Below are positions 8,457-17,877 of a stretch of 51,470 nucleotides of DNA, piece after piece. Source of the DNA: Eshraghiella sp964405265 (GTDB lineage Bacteria; Bacillota; Clostridia; Lachnospirales; Lachnospiraceae). The stretch covers positions 1 through 51,470 of the forward strand of contig CAYONC010000011.1 in NCBI GenBank assembly GCA_964405265.1. Reading direction: 5' to 3'. The stretch's first letter is position 1, and the number at the start of each line of letters is the position of its first letter. The notes beneath the pieces are model-generated. The model searched no databases. It saw only the letters and a program-made list of their open reading frames with translations, and was not told the origin of the DNA. The position numbers and the translations under genes are program-made.

Positions 8457-8981
8457 ATGAAACTAAATTCCAGTTACGCGGATTTTCTCCACCGATATGA
8501 AACGCAGCGGATTACGCAGGAGAACGATGGTACATACAAGACTGTTCTCACAGACAAAGCAAAAAAACAGATGCAGGAGGACCGTGATAAATACAATGAT
8601 TACCTGTTCGTCCAGTATGATTATGCAAATCTGAAATCACAGGATGAAGCGCTGAAGAAATACTATGAGGACCTTGCCAAAATAATGGCAGTATTCCAGA
8701 GTATGTGTCATGGTGACATAGTTCCTTCCGAAGACGAGAAACGACTTATGGAATACGATGCAAAACTCTATCAGCTTGCCAAATCAGCCCAGACAATGGC
8801 AATACAGGAAGATCGTGAAGAAAAAGAATCCATGTGGGATGATGAGGAAGAAGCTGCCCATAAAGAGAAAATGGATATGCTTAACGGAGACTGCAATGAA
8901 ATTCTGAGTGCCATACCCGGCAAAATTCAGGACTTTAAAGCTGCACAGGCAGCCAACATAATTGAACCCGGACAATCATAA
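8457..8981 (+). CDS. Helical protein of unknown function, 174 residues
   Basis: I do not recognise a family. The product is soluble, strongly charged and predicted almost wholly helical, with stretches likely to form coiled coil (residues 30-75 and 95-145). It begins MKLNSSYADFLHRYETQRIT and has many Lys, Glu, Asp and Gln residues, few aromatics and two Cys. It lacks a signal peptide and membrane segment. The ATG at 8457 follows GGGAGGTACTT, a good binding site. It is divergent from the DUF4190-like gene and shares a 175-base intergenic region with it. A strong terminator overlaps its stop codon, so it is monocistronic. An adaptor or chaperone-like role is possible but unproven. Confidence 0.8.
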   Translation: MKLNSSYADFLHRYETQRITQENDGTYKTVLTDKAKKQMQEDRDKYNDYLFVQYDYANLKSQDEALKKYYEDLAKIMAVFQSMCHGDIVPSEDEKRLMEYDAKLYQLAKSAQTMAIQEDREEKESMWDDEEEAAHKEKMDMLNGDCNEILSAIPGKIQDFKAAQAANIIEPGQS

Positions 8982-8999
8982 CGATTGCCCGGGTTTTTC
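8965..8999 (+). terminator. Terminator overlapping the stop of the helical protein gene
   Basis: AACCCGG-A-CAATC pairs with GATTG-C-CCGGGTT around ATAAC, followed by TTTTT. The TAA stop at 8979-8981 lies within the loop, and the T-run abuts the stop of the convergent DUF1295 gene. Confidence 0.9.
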
Positions 9000-9813
9000 A
9001 GCCGACAAGCCACTTATGCTTTTCCACGCTGTATAACGGAACAAGCGGAAGTATGATAGGTGTTTTTCTGACATATTCCCGATACTCCTCATCAGAGCCG
9101 TAGTTTTTATTCTGACGGATTTCAAGCCTTCTTGCACCGCCGAACATTATGTATACAATACATATATATCCTGCTGCTGCAGCAATCCACTGCCATGCAC
9201 CGGTCATTGCCGTTACACCGGATACAAAAGTACCCGTCCAGAAAAGTATCTCTCCAAAATAATTCGGACATCTTACCATCTTATAAAGTCCGCTGTCGCA
9301 GAACCTCTTCGGATTTTTCTTCTTGGCACGGCTTTTCTGGAAATCAGCCAGTGATTCAACAAAAATTCCAATACCCATTATAATCACACCGGCAATGCAG
9401 CACCCGTCCGTTTTTTTCCCTGAAATCAGCCTGAAATATACTGCCGATACCTGACAGCCGTACAAAAGAACACAGCCAAGCCACGTTGCAACCATTGCTG
9501 CCGGCTTTACCGACCCCGTATCCTTAATTTCATTCTTCATAACATTCCTGTATGACAGGCTTTTCAGTTCCCTTAATGCAAGATAGCCTCCGAGTCTGCA
9601 GCCGTATATGATAAACAAAATGCATGCTGCAGCCGTCCCTGCCGAAATTTCATTTCTGAAAATTATCAGCATCGCCGCACCCATTGCCGCCACTGAAAAC
9701 CCGTATCCTATGGATATAAACCATACAAAACGTATAAATCCTATGGATGACACAAGTGCCGCTATTCCCAGCAACACCGGAAACCAGATTTGAAATGATT
9801 CACCAAAGCCCAT
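8998..9813 (-). CDS. DUF1295 membrane protein (steroid reductase/ICMT-like fold)
   Basis: A 271-residue integral membrane protein with about seven helices. The C-terminal half carries the DUF1295 pattern: LADFQKSRAKKKNPKRFCDSGLY, then VRCPNYFGEILFWTG (RHPNYFGE in most relatives, His replaced by Cys here), and a terminal segment ending RRLEIRQNKNYGSDEEYREYVRKT. The wider fold is shared with steroid 5-alpha reductases and isoprenylcysteine methyltransferases, which bind NADPH or SAM; the substrate here is unknown. The start follows AAGGAGGTTACT. It starts 19 bases after uvrA on the same strand, so it is probably co-transcribed with uvrBA, perhaps by chance rather than function. Confidence 0.88.
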   Translation of the reverse strand: MGFGESFQIWFPVLLGIAALVSSIGFIRFVWFISIGYGFSVAAMGAAMLIIFRNEISAGTAAACILFIIYGCRLGGYLALRELKSLSYRNVMKNEIKDTGSVKPAAMVATWLGCVLLYGCQVSAVYFRLISGKKTDGCCIAGVIIMGIGIFVESLADFQKSRAKKKNPKRFCDSGLYKMVRCPNYFGEILFWTGTFVSGVTAMTGAWQWIAAAAGYICIVYIMFGGARRLEIRQNKNYGSDEEYREYVRKTPIILPLVPLYSVEKHKWLVG

Positions 9814-9832
9814 AAATAGTAACCTCCTTGAT

Positions 9833-12655
9833 TTAAAGATATTTTTTTACATATATACCTGTATAAGATGCGTCATTTTCGGCAACCTCTTCCGGTGTCC
9901 CCTCTGCAATTACGGTTCCGCCGCCTTCTCCTCCTTCAGGCCCTATATCTATAATATAATCCGCTGTCTTGATTACATCAAGATTGTGTTCAATAACAAC
10001 CACGGTATTACCGCTTTCAGTTAATTTACGAAGAATGTCGGTCAGCTTGTGAACGTCGGCAAAATGCAGTCCCGTTGTAGGTTCATCAAGTATATATATT
10101 GTTTTTCCCGTGCCGCGTCTGCTTAATTCCGTTGCAAGCTTTATACGCTGTGCCTCACCTCCCGACAGCTCAGTTGACGGCTGACCAAGGCGTATATATG
10201 ACAGTCCCACATCATACAGTGTCTGTATCCGGTTTCTTATCTGAGGAATATTCTCGAAAAATTTCAGTGCTTCTTCTACCGTCATATCCAGCACATCATA
10301 AATGGACTTTCCTTTATATTTTACTTCAAGCGTTTCCCTGTTATACCTCCTTCCGCGGCATACCTCACACGGAACATATACATCCGGCAAAAAATGCATT
10401 TCTATTTTAAGCATTCCGTCACCGGAACAGGCTTCACACCGTCCTCCCTTCACATTAAAGCTGAATCTTCCCTTCTTGTATCCCTTTGCCTTGGCATCCG
10501 TTGTTCCTGCATACAAATCCCTGATAAGGTCAAAAATTCCGGTATATGTGGCAGGATTGGAACGCGGTGTTCTTCCTATGGGTGACTGATCTATATTAAT
10601 TACCTTATCCAGTCCTTCAATTCCCTTAATATCCTTATGGAGTCCCGGTATGCATTTAGCCCTGTTAAGATCCCTTGCAAGTCTCTTATATAATATTTCA
10701 TTGATAAGAGAGCTTTTTCCCGAGCCGGATACACCGGTCACACATGTCATGATTCCCAATGGTATCTTAACGTCAATATTCTTAAGATTGTTCTGTCTTG
10801 CACCGGTTATCTTCAGCCAGCCCGACGGCTTTTTTCTCACCTCCGGAACAGGTATTCTGAGTTTTCCGCTTAAATAGGCTCCCGTAACGGAATCCGGATT
10901 ATTCATTATATCCCCGGCAGTGCCTGTGGCAATTACCTGTCCTCCGTTTTCTCCGGCACCCGGACCTATGTCCACAATATAATCCGCCGCTCTCATGGTA
11001 TCCTCGTCATGCTCCACCACAATAAGCGTATTGCCTATATCCCTCAGCTGTTTCAATGCATTCAGCAGCTTATCATTATCTCTCTGGTGAAGACCGATAC
11101 TCGGCTCATCAAGTATATAAGAGACACCCACAAGGCCTGAACCTATCTGTGTCGCAAGCCTGATTCTCTGTGCTTCTCCGCCCGACAGTGTTCCGGTTCC
11201 CCTTGCAAGTGTCAGATAACCGAGTCCCACGTTGTTGAGAAATCCGACTCTCGCCTTAATTTCCTTAAGTATCTGATCACCTATCCTGTGCTGCATCTCC
11301 GTCAGCTCAAGCCCGTCAAAATATTCCAGGAGATGCTTAACCGACATTTCAGTAACTTCATAAATATTCTTCTTTCCTACCGTAACGGCAAGTGAACTTT
11401 TCTTAAGCCTCATTCCCTTACATTCTTCACACGGCGTAATCTGCATATATGATTCATATTCCTGTTTCATAATATCGGAAGAGGTTTCCCTGTATCTCTT
11501 CCTCATATTCTCAATAAGGCCTTCAAAAACCACATCATATACTCCTTCGCCGCGCTGCCCCTTATAATGCACCTTAACAGACCTGTCCGTTCCGCATATG
11601 ATTATATTCTGTATGCCGGCATCAAGGTCACAAAACGGTACTGACAGTGAAAATCCGAATTCATCAGCAAGTGCGGTAAGAATGGCATTGGTAAAGCTGC
11701 CCTTTTCACTGCTTGACTGCCATCCCATACAGCTGATGGCTCCGTCAGCTATACTGAGACTCCTGTCCGGTATAAGAAGCTCCGGATCAAATTCCATTCT
11801 GTATCCCAGTCCGGCACACACAGGGCAGGCCCCAAACGGATTGTTAAAAGAAAAGCTTCTCGGCTCAACCTCCTCAATACTCACATTACAATCGGGACAT
11901 GAAAAATTCATGCTGAAATTAAGCATATCGCCGCCGATTACATCCACCATCATCAGTCCGTCCGACAGCTTCATCGCATTCTCTATCGACTCTGTAAGTC
12001 TTGATTCAATTCCTTCCCTTACCACAAGTCTGTCTATCACTATCTCAATATTATGCTTAATATTCTTATCCAGCGCAATATCCTCGGACAGCTCATATAT
12101 ACTGCCGTCTGCCCTTACCCTTACATATCCGCTTTTTGCCGCCTGTTCAAATACCTTTTCATGTCGTCCCTTTCTTCCCCTGACAACCGGAGAGAGTATC
12201 TGAAAACGTGTTCCCCGGGGAAGTGACATTATGCTGTCTGCCATCTGGTCTATGGTCTGTCTGTGTATCTCTCTGCCGCATGACGGACAATGAGGTACTC
12301 CCGTTCTTGCGTAGAGAAGCCTGAGATAATCGTATATCTCCGTAACCGTTCCCACCGTGGAACGCGGATTCCTGTTGGTAGACTTCTGATCAATGGAAAT
12401 TGCCGGTGACAGCCCCTCTATGCTCTCCACGTCAGGCTTCTCCATCTGTCCTAAGAACTGTCTTGCATATGAAGACAGTGACTCCATGTACCTTCTCTGT
12501 CCTTCTGCATAAATTGTATCAAAAGCAAGCGAGGATTTTCCCGAACCGCTTAATCCCGTAAGAACCGTAAAAGAGTCCCTCGGTATGTTCACATCAATAT
12601 TCTTGAGATTATGTTCCCTTGCTCCTTTTATCCTTATATATCTGACATCATTCAT
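9833..12655 (-). CDS. uvrA: Excinuclease ABC subunit A
   Basis: DNA-damage recognition ATPase of nucleotide excision repair, acting with UvrB in the cytosol. The 940 residues match the usual length. The first ATPase half has GLSGSGKSS near residue 33, a zinc module with CPSC and CPDC/CPVC pairs, and the signature LSGGEAQRI. The second half repeats these with GVSGSGKSS, the zinc finger CEAC...CEVC, and another LSGGEAQRIKLA followed by YILDEPTTGLH. The start overlaps the end of uvrB by 8 bases, so the two are translated together from the SOS promoter upstream of uvrB. No truncation or odd residue was noticed. Confidence 0.98.
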   Translation of the reverse strand: MNDVRYIRIKGAREHNLKNIDVNIPRDSFTVLTGLSGSGKSSLAFDTIYAEGQRRYMESLSSYARQFLGQMEKPDVESIEGLSPAISIDQKSTNRNPRSTVGTVTEIYDYLRLLYARTGVPHCPSCGREIHRQTIDQMADSIMSLPRGTRFQILSPVVRGRKGRHEKVFEQAAKSGYVRVRADGSIYELSEDIALDKNIKHNIEIVIDRLVVREGIESRLTESIENAMKLSDGLMMVDVIGGDMLNFSMNFSCPDCNVSIEEVEPRSFSFNNPFGACPVCAGLGYRMEFDPELLIPDRSLSIADGAISCMGWQSSSEKGSFTNAILTALADEFGFSLSVPFCDLDAGIQNIIICGTDRSVKVHYKGQRGEGVYDVVFEGLIENMRKRYRETSSDIMKQEYESYMQITPCEECKGMRLKKSSLAVTVGKKNIYEVTEMSVKHLLEYFDGLELTEMQHRIGDQILKEIKARVGFLNNVGLGYLTLARGTGTLSGGEAQRIRLATQIGSGLVGVSYILDEPSIGLHQRDNDKLLNALKQLRDIGNTLIVVEHDEDTMRAADYIVDIGPGAGENGGQVIATGTAGDIMNNPDSVTGAYLSGKLRIPVPEVRKKPSGWLKITGARQNNLKNIDVKIPLGIMTCVTGVSGSGKSSLINEILYKRLARDLNRAKCIPGLHKDIKGIEGLDKVINIDQSPIGRTPRSNPATYTGIFDLIRDLYAGTTDAKAKGYKKGRFSFNVKGGRCEACSGDGMLKIEMHFLPDVYVPCEVCRGRRYNRETLEVKYKGKSIYDVLDMTVEEALKFFENIPQIRNRIQTLYDVGLSYIRLGQPSTELSGGEAQRIKLATELSRRGTGKTIYILDEPTTGLHFADVHKLTDILRKLTESGNTVVVIEHNLDVIKTADYIIDIGPEGGEGGGTVIAEGTPEEVAENDASYTGIYVKKYL

Positions 12656-14633
12656 TTTCCTGCATATTCCTCTTAATTTCCGTTATCTTATCCCTGATTA
12701 TTGCCGCTTCCTCAAAATTTAATTCTGCTGCTGCCTTATGCATTTTCCTGCCCAGCTCCTTAACAAGCTTCTCCAGTTCCCTGTTATCCATTGATTCTAT
12801 ATCCTTCTGCATAACGCGGCTTCCCGAATCCGCCGCACGTGATATGGATATCAGTTCCCTTACCGCTTTCTTAATGGTAACCGGTGTTATTCCGTGAAGC
12901 TCATTGTACTCATGCTGTATGCGTCTTCTTCTCTCCGTTTCCGTCAATGCCCGCCTCATTGATTCCGTTATCACGTCAGCATACATAATTACGTGTCCGT
13001 CCGCATTTCTTGCCGCACGTCCGATAGTCTGGATAAGCGACGTTTCCGAGCGTAAAAAGCCTTCTTTATCCGCATCAAGAATGGCAACCAGGGTTATCTC
13101 CGGAATGTCAAGACCTTCCCTCAGAAGATTGATTCCCACAAGCACATCAAAAACGTCCATTCTCATATCCCTTATTATCTCTGCCCTCTCGAGTGTATCA
13201 ATGTCTGAATGAAGATATCTTACCCTTATCCCCACTTCCTTCATGTATGTAGTAAGGTCCTCTGCCATTCTCTTGGTAAGGGTTGTTATCAGTACCTTAT
13301 TTCTGCCTTCCACTTCCCTGTTAACTTCAGAAATCAGGTCATCTATCTGTCCTTCCACAGGACGCACCTCAACATATGGATCCAAAAGCCCCGTAGGCCG
13401 TATAATCTGCTCAACCCTGCTCAGTTCATGTTCTTCCTCATATACGGAAGGGGTTGCCGATACGAACATCATTCTGCTGATATGACTCTCAAATTCTTCA
13501 AAATTAAGGGGTCTGTTATCAAGTGCAGACGGCAGCCTGAAGCCGTAATTTACGAGTGTGCTTTTTCTTGAACGGTCGCCAAAGTACATTCCTCTTATCT
13601 GAGGTATTGTGATATGTGATTCATCCACGATTATCAGAAAATCGTCCGGAAAATAATCCATAAGGGTACAAGGTGTGGCACCCTCGGCTCTTCCGTCAAG
13701 ATGTCTTGAATAATTCTCTATTCCTGAGCAGAAGCCCGTCTCAAGCATCATTTCCACGTCAAATTCCGTCCGCTCACGTATACGCTGGGCTTCTATCAGC
13801 TTATCCTCGCTCCTGAAATATTCAGCCTGTGCATTCATCTCTTCTCTTATATTCTCTGCCGCTTTCAAAAGCTTCTCTCTCGGTACGACATAATGTGATG
13901 CCGGAAAAACGGCAACATGCTTAAGCTCTGAACGCACGGCTCCGGTAAGGCTGTCCGTCTCCGTAATCCTGTCAACCTCATCTCCGAAAAATTCTATCCT
14001 GACTGCAGAGCCGTCACTGTTAACCGGAAAAATCTCAAGAACATCTCCCCTGACCCTGAACGTTCCTCTCTTAAAATCCATATCATTACGCACATACTGC
14101 ATGTCCACCAGCTGTCTTATGACATCATCCCTGTCCCTCTGCATTCCCGGTCTGAGTGATACCACCATGCTCTTATAATCAATCGGGCTTCCCAAGCCGT
14201 ATATGCATGACACACTCGCAACAATTATTACATCACTGCGTTCTGACAATGCCGCCGTGGCTGAATGTCTCAGCTTGTCAATTTCATCATTAATTGCTGA
14301 ATCCTTCTCTATATAGGTATCCGTAGAAGGAACATATGCCTCCGGCTGGTAATAGTCATAATATGAAACAAAATATTCAACGGAATTATCCGGAAAAAAT
14401 TCCTTAAATTCTCCGTACAGCTGTGCTGCAAGAGTCTTATTGTGGGCAATTACAAGCGTAGGTCTGTTAAGCTGCTCTATCACATTAGCCATGGTAAAGG
14501 TCTTGCCTGAACCCGTAACTCCCAAAAGTGTCTGGAACTGGTTACCCTCCCTAAAGCCCTTGACAAGCTTCTCTATTGCCTGCGGCTGGTCTCCGGTAGG
14601 AGCGTATTCTGAATGTAGTACAAATCTGTCCAT
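12648..14633 (-). CDS. uvrB: Excinuclease ABC subunit B
   Basis: Helicase-like subunit that verifies DNA lesions and recruits UvrC in nucleotide excision repair. The 661-residue product has the usual length. Seen in order: Walker A GVTGSGKTF near residue 40, the beta-hairpin region YYDYYQPEAYVPSTDTY that clamps DNA, DESH as Walker B, the helicase motif TLTKRMAEDL, QTIGRAARN, and a C-terminal UVR domain (about 620-655) that contacts UvrC. The start at 14633 follows GGGAG. It is the first gene of a uvrB-uvrA transcript, with a promoter and LexA-type box upstream at 14671-14721. Confidence 0.98.
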   Translation of the reverse strand: MDRFVLHSEYAPTGDQPQAIEKLVKGFREGNQFQTLLGVTGSGKTFTMANVIEQLNRPTLVIAHNKTLAAQLYGEFKEFFPDNSVEYFVSYYDYYQPEAYVPSTDTYIEKDSAINDEIDKLRHSATAALSERSDVIIVASVSCIYGLGSPIDYKSMVVSLRPGMQRDRDDVIRQLVDMQYVRNDMDFKRGTFRVRGDVLEIFPVNSDGSAVRIEFFGDEVDRITETDSLTGAVRSELKHVAVFPASHYVVPREKLLKAAENIREEMNAQAEYFRSEDKLIEAQRIRERTEFDVEMMLETGFCSGIENYSRHLDGRAEGATPCTLMDYFPDDFLIIVDESHITIPQIRGMYFGDRSRKSTLVNYGFRLPSALDNRPLNFEEFESHISRMMFVSATPSVYEEEHELSRVEQIIRPTGLLDPYVEVRPVEGQIDDLISEVNREVEGRNKVLITTLTKRMAEDLTTYMKEVGIRVRYLHSDIDTLERAEIIRDMRMDVFDVLVGINLLREGLDIPEITLVAILDADKEGFLRSETSLIQTIGRAARNADGHVIMYADVITESMRRALTETERRRRIQHEYNELHGITPVTIKKAVRELISISRAADSGSRVMQKDIESMDNRELEKLVKELGRKMHKAAAELNFEEAAIIRDKITEIKRNMQENE

Positions 14634-14670
14634 GTAAAATAACTCCCTGCAGAATGATTTTCATAAAAAA

Positions 14671-14699
14671 ATAATATCACATGCTTATTATTTTGTCCA
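14671..14699 (-). promoter_or_regulatory. uvrBA promoter
   Basis: On the minus strand TGGACA (14699-14694) and TATTAT (14676-14671) are spaced 17 bases apart, about 40 bases before the uvrB start. It sits just downstream of the LexA box. Confidence 0.6.
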
Positions 14700-14707
14700 T
14701 ATTTTTC

Positions 14708-14721
14708 AGAACATTAGTTCG
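14708..14721 (-). promoter_or_regulatory. LexA (SOS) box upstream of uvrBA
   Basis: The sequence CGAAC-TAAT-GTTCT on the minus strand matches the Gram-positive LexA/DinR operator CGAACnnnnGTTCG with one mismatch in the outer base. It lies 8 bases upstream of the -35, consistent with damage-inducible control of uvrB-uvrA. Confidence 0.8.
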
Positions 14722-14729
14722 TATTTGTT

Positions 14730-14762
14730 TTAAAAAAGCGGATACCCTTTCGGATACCCGCT
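14730..14762 (-). terminator. Terminator after the AIM24 gene
   Basis: On the minus strand AGCGGGTATCC pairs with GGGTATCCGCT (9 of 11 pairs) around a four-base loop, followed by TTTTTTAAAAC. It ends the transcript coming from the AIM24 gene and insulates uvrB. Confidence 0.8.
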
Positions 14763-14780
14763 CAGCGTCTTTTTCATAAA

Positions 14781-15452
14781 TTACTTATTAGGTGTTGAAA
14801 AAGCAGCTGCCATATGGCTCATTGGCATTGACTGTACATATATCTTACCCGGTCCCGTTACTACCGTGTTAAAGAAACCTTCTCCGCCGAAAAATGCATT
14901 TTTAACTCCTCCTGTTGATACGATATCCATCTGACAGCTTGCTTCCATTGCTGCAAGATATCCCGTATCCAGAACCATCTGCTGTCCCGGTGCAAGCGTA
15001 TATTCCTTGCAGAATCCGTCAATTTCTATGAACACAAGTCCGGTTCCGGAAATTCTCTGCATAATAAAGCCCTCTCCGCCAAAAAAACCTGCTCCAAGCT
15101 TTTTCTGAAAATACATGGATAATTCAATGCCTTCAGTTCCGCCTAAGAATGCTGATTTCTGACATATAAGTTCCCTTCCCGGTCCGACCTCGAACGGTTT
15201 GATTGTTCCAGGCAGACTTGCCGCCATTGCAATCATTCCGGGTCCGCCTTCAGCCGTATAACGGTTCATGAAAAGCTTTTCACCGCTCATCATGCGTCCG
15301 AACATTTTACCCAGTCCGCCGTCACTTGTAGTAGACATACGCATATTCGGTGACATCCATGACATCGCTCCTGCTTCTGTTTTAATTGTCTCGCCTGCCT
15401 CAAGGTCACAGATAACCACCGGCAGTGCACCGCCTTCGATTGAATATCTCAT
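14781..15452 (-). CDS. AIM24 family protein
   Basis: A 223-residue soluble protein of the AIM24 family (TIGR00266-like), named after a yeast mitochondrial protein; the bacterial function is not established. It starts MRYSIEGGALPVVICDLEAGE and has the family's glycine-rich repeated turns: KTEAGAMSWMS, FFGGEGFIMQRISG, then AFFGGEGFFNTVVTGPG. The fold is expected to be a beta-sandwich of repeated strands. No signal peptide is present. The start follows AGGAGGATG. It is followed by a strong terminator and preceded, 19 bases away on the same strand, by the hydratase gene, so the two may be one transcript. Confidence 0.93.
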   Translation of the reverse strand: MRYSIEGGALPVVICDLEAGETIKTEAGAMSWMSPNMRMSTTSDGGLGKMFGRMMSGEKLFMNRYTAEGGPGMIAMAASLPGTIKPFEVGPGRELICQKSAFLGGTEGIELSMYFQKKLGAGFFGGEGFIMQRISGTGLVFIEIDGFCKEYTLAPGQQMVLDTGYLAAMEASCQMDIVSTGGVKNAFFGGEGFFNTVVTGPGKIYVQSMPMSHMAAAFSTPNK

Positions 15453-15471
15453 TTCTTCATCCTCCTGTTAA

Positions 15472-17751
15472 TTAATGTGATTTATAATAGTTAATCAGAC
15501 ATCCGTCAAGAATAATCTGCCTTTCATCATCCGTTAATGCGCCCATTTTAAGTTCAATTTCCTTCATGTCCTTATTGACAACATGAGCCTTTATTACGGT
15601 TGATTTATCTCTGATTGCATCAGCAATACCCGGAATAAATATATAATCTCCGTTTGCAAAAGGAAGCGGTCCCTCATCAATGAGGAAAGGAAGCATTCCC
15701 CAGTTGATAAGATTGCTTCTGTATCTCTTGGTTGCATATTCATTGGCTATATTAGCCCAGCCTCCGAGCACCTTCTGACATGACGCAGCCTGTTCTCTTG
15801 CCGATCCGTCTCCCGGTTTGACGGCAAAAATGGTACTTCCTACACCGGTGTTTTCCCTGCATACATCATATTGTTCTTTGATGGTATTCATGATGGTGCG
15901 GAGCTCAGGCAATGCCTCACCCATGCATTTTCCTTCTCTTCTTGCTGCTTCCGCCTTTTGAATTTCCTTAGCCTTTCCGACATATTCCGGATCCTTTCTT
16001 GAAAGGGTAAACTCTGCAAGTCCAAGCGGATTAGACCTGAATGAAGATGTCTCTCCCGAAGGAATAAGCTCATCAGTTGTTGTAACCGGATCATGTATTT
16101 CGGATACAACTTTAATAATAAGATTTTCCGGAAGTGCCGCCATCTCAGGCCAATCCTTAATATTCGGGCCGAACTGAATTTCCTGTGCCGGGTCTGCAAC
16201 ACCCCTGCTGTCAAATACCCTGTTCGCATATATTGATGCATCAAAATGATATTTAGGCCCCGTATATTCCACATCCATATCGGTTGCAGCCGTAAGATAT
16301 CCCTTATTGGCTGCCGTTGCTGCTATTGAACGTGCATCCATAAGTGCAACGGATGCTATCTGTCCGTTCTGCACCTTCGAGCCTTCCCTGTTAGGGAAGT
16401 TACGCGTTGAATGCCTTATTGAAAAAGCATTATTGGCAGGAGTATCACCTGCACCGAAACACGGTCCGCAGAAAGCAGTCTTGACCACAGCACCTGTTGC
16501 CATAAGATCTGCGAGTCTCCCGTTTCTTGCAAGTTCAACATAAATAGGTGTACTTGCCGGATAAATGCTTAATGTAAACTCATCCGATCCGATTGAGCGA
16601 CCTCTGAGGATGTCCGCAGCGTCACATATATTCTCATATCCTCCGCCGGCACATCCTGCAATTATACCCTGATCAACATATAATCTTCCATCTCTTATTT
16701 TATTGACAAGGCTGAAATTCACTTTATCGCCAAAGCTTACTTTTGCCTTTTCTTCACATTCGTGAAGAATATCCCTGAGATTGGCATTAACCTCTTCTAT
16801 CGTATATGCATTGCTCGGATGGAACGGCATTGCAATCATCGGTTTAATGCTTCCGAGATCTACAAACACGGCTCCGTCATAATAAGCAACCTCTCCCGGA
16901 TTAAGTTCCTTATATGCCTCACTTCTTCCGTGAATGTCATAAAATTCCTCTATCCTGTCATCCGTTTTCCAGATTGAAGAAAGGCAGGTTGTTTCCGTAG
17001 TCATTACGTCAATGCCTATTCTGAAATCAGCACTTAAACCGTCAACACCCGGTCCCACAAATTCCATTACCTTATTCTTAACATATCCGTTGGCAAATAC
17101 AGCCCCGATAATGGCTATTGCAACATCCTGCGGACCTACACCCTTCATCGGCGTACCCGTAAGATATATTGCGACAACACCCGGTCTGTCAACGTCATAA
17201 GTCTTGTTTAACAGCTGCTTAACAAGCTCAGGTCCGCCCTCGCCCACTGCCATTGTTCCGAGTGCTCCGTATCGTGTATGACTGTCTGAACCGAGTATCA
17301 TGCTTCCGCACTCTGCTAACATTTCCCTTGCATACTGATGTATTACTGCCTGATGAGGCGGTACATATACCCCGCCATACTTCTTGGCACAGGTAAGCCC
17401 GAACATATGGTCATCTTCATTGATTGTTCCTCCTACCGCACATAAACTGTTGTGACAGTTGGTAAGCACATACGGTATCGGAAACTTTTCAAGTCCGCTT
17501 GCCCTTGCCGTCTGGATTATTCCGACAAACGTAATGTCATGTGACGTAAGCCTGTCAAATTTTATCTGAAGCCTGTCCATATCTCCTGACACGTTATGAC
17601 TGTTAAGTATTCCGTACGCTATTGTATTCTTAGCGGCTTCTTCCTTCGACGGCACATATCCCGCCTTCGCCTGAAGCTCATCCTGATTATCCTCATCTAC
17701 GATATCCCTGCCGTTAATAAGGTATACTCCGCTTCTGCTTAATTCTACCAT
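15472..17751 (-). CDS. Aconitase-family hydratase
   Basis: A 759-residue member of the aconitase superfamily, closest in length and layout to the proteins labelled simply hydratase (YbhJ-like). These carry a [4Fe-4S] cluster and interconvert hydroxy and dehydro tricarboxylic acids; the substrate of this branch is not established. Seen: an N-terminal TNCHNSLCAVGG segment, SDSHTRYGALGTMAVGEGG, the cluster motif CAGGGYENICDAA, and FCGPCFGAGDTPANNAF then HSTRNFPNREG near residue 430-460. The C-terminal swivel domain includes KRYRSNLINWGMLPF. The start follows AGGAGGATATC. It could serve as the cell's aconitase or act on another acid. Confidence 0.9.
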   Translation of the reverse strand: MVELSRSGVYLINGRDIVDEDNQDELQAKAGYVPSKEEAAKNTIAYGILNSHNVSGDMDRLQIKFDRLTSHDITFVGIIQTARASGLEKFPIPYVLTNCHNSLCAVGGTINEDDHMFGLTCAKKYGGVYVPPHQAVIHQYAREMLAECGSMILGSDSHTRYGALGTMAVGEGGPELVKQLLNKTYDVDRPGVVAIYLTGTPMKGVGPQDVAIAIIGAVFANGYVKNKVMEFVGPGVDGLSADFRIGIDVMTTETTCLSSIWKTDDRIEEFYDIHGRSEAYKELNPGEVAYYDGAVFVDLGSIKPMIAMPFHPSNAYTIEEVNANLRDILHECEEKAKVSFGDKVNFSLVNKIRDGRLYVDQGIIAGCAGGGYENICDAADILRGRSIGSDEFTLSIYPASTPIYVELARNGRLADLMATGAVVKTAFCGPCFGAGDTPANNAFSIRHSTRNFPNREGSKVQNGQIASVALMDARSIAATAANKGYLTAATDMDVEYTGPKYHFDASIYANRVFDSRGVADPAQEIQFGPNIKDWPEMAALPENLIIKVVSEIHDPVTTTDELIPSGETSSFRSNPLGLAEFTLSRKDPEYVGKAKEIQKAEAARREGKCMGEALPELRTIMNTIKEQYDVCRENTGVGSTIFAVKPGDGSAREQAASCQKVLGGWANIANEYATKRYRSNLINWGMLPFLIDEGPLPFANGDYIFIPGIADAIRDKSTVIKAHVVNKDMKEIELKMGALTDDERQIILDGCLINYYKSH

Positions 17752-17877
17752 GATATCCTCCTAAACATTCTGCTACCGCATATTCTATAATATTTTATAT
17801 AAAAAATCAATATTTGTATAATTTCCTGATTTGTGATGCATACTATGCAATATACTTTTTTATATGGGAGAAATATG

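Noticed and set aside
11598..12203. A 201-codon plus-strand frame opposite uvrA
   Set aside because: Serine/leucine-rich antisense of a conserved ATPase with no binding site or family motif.
12904..13571. Long plus-strand frames opposite uvrB
   Set aside because: Shadows of a well-conserved gene. No start signals, and composition follows the codon pattern of uvrB.
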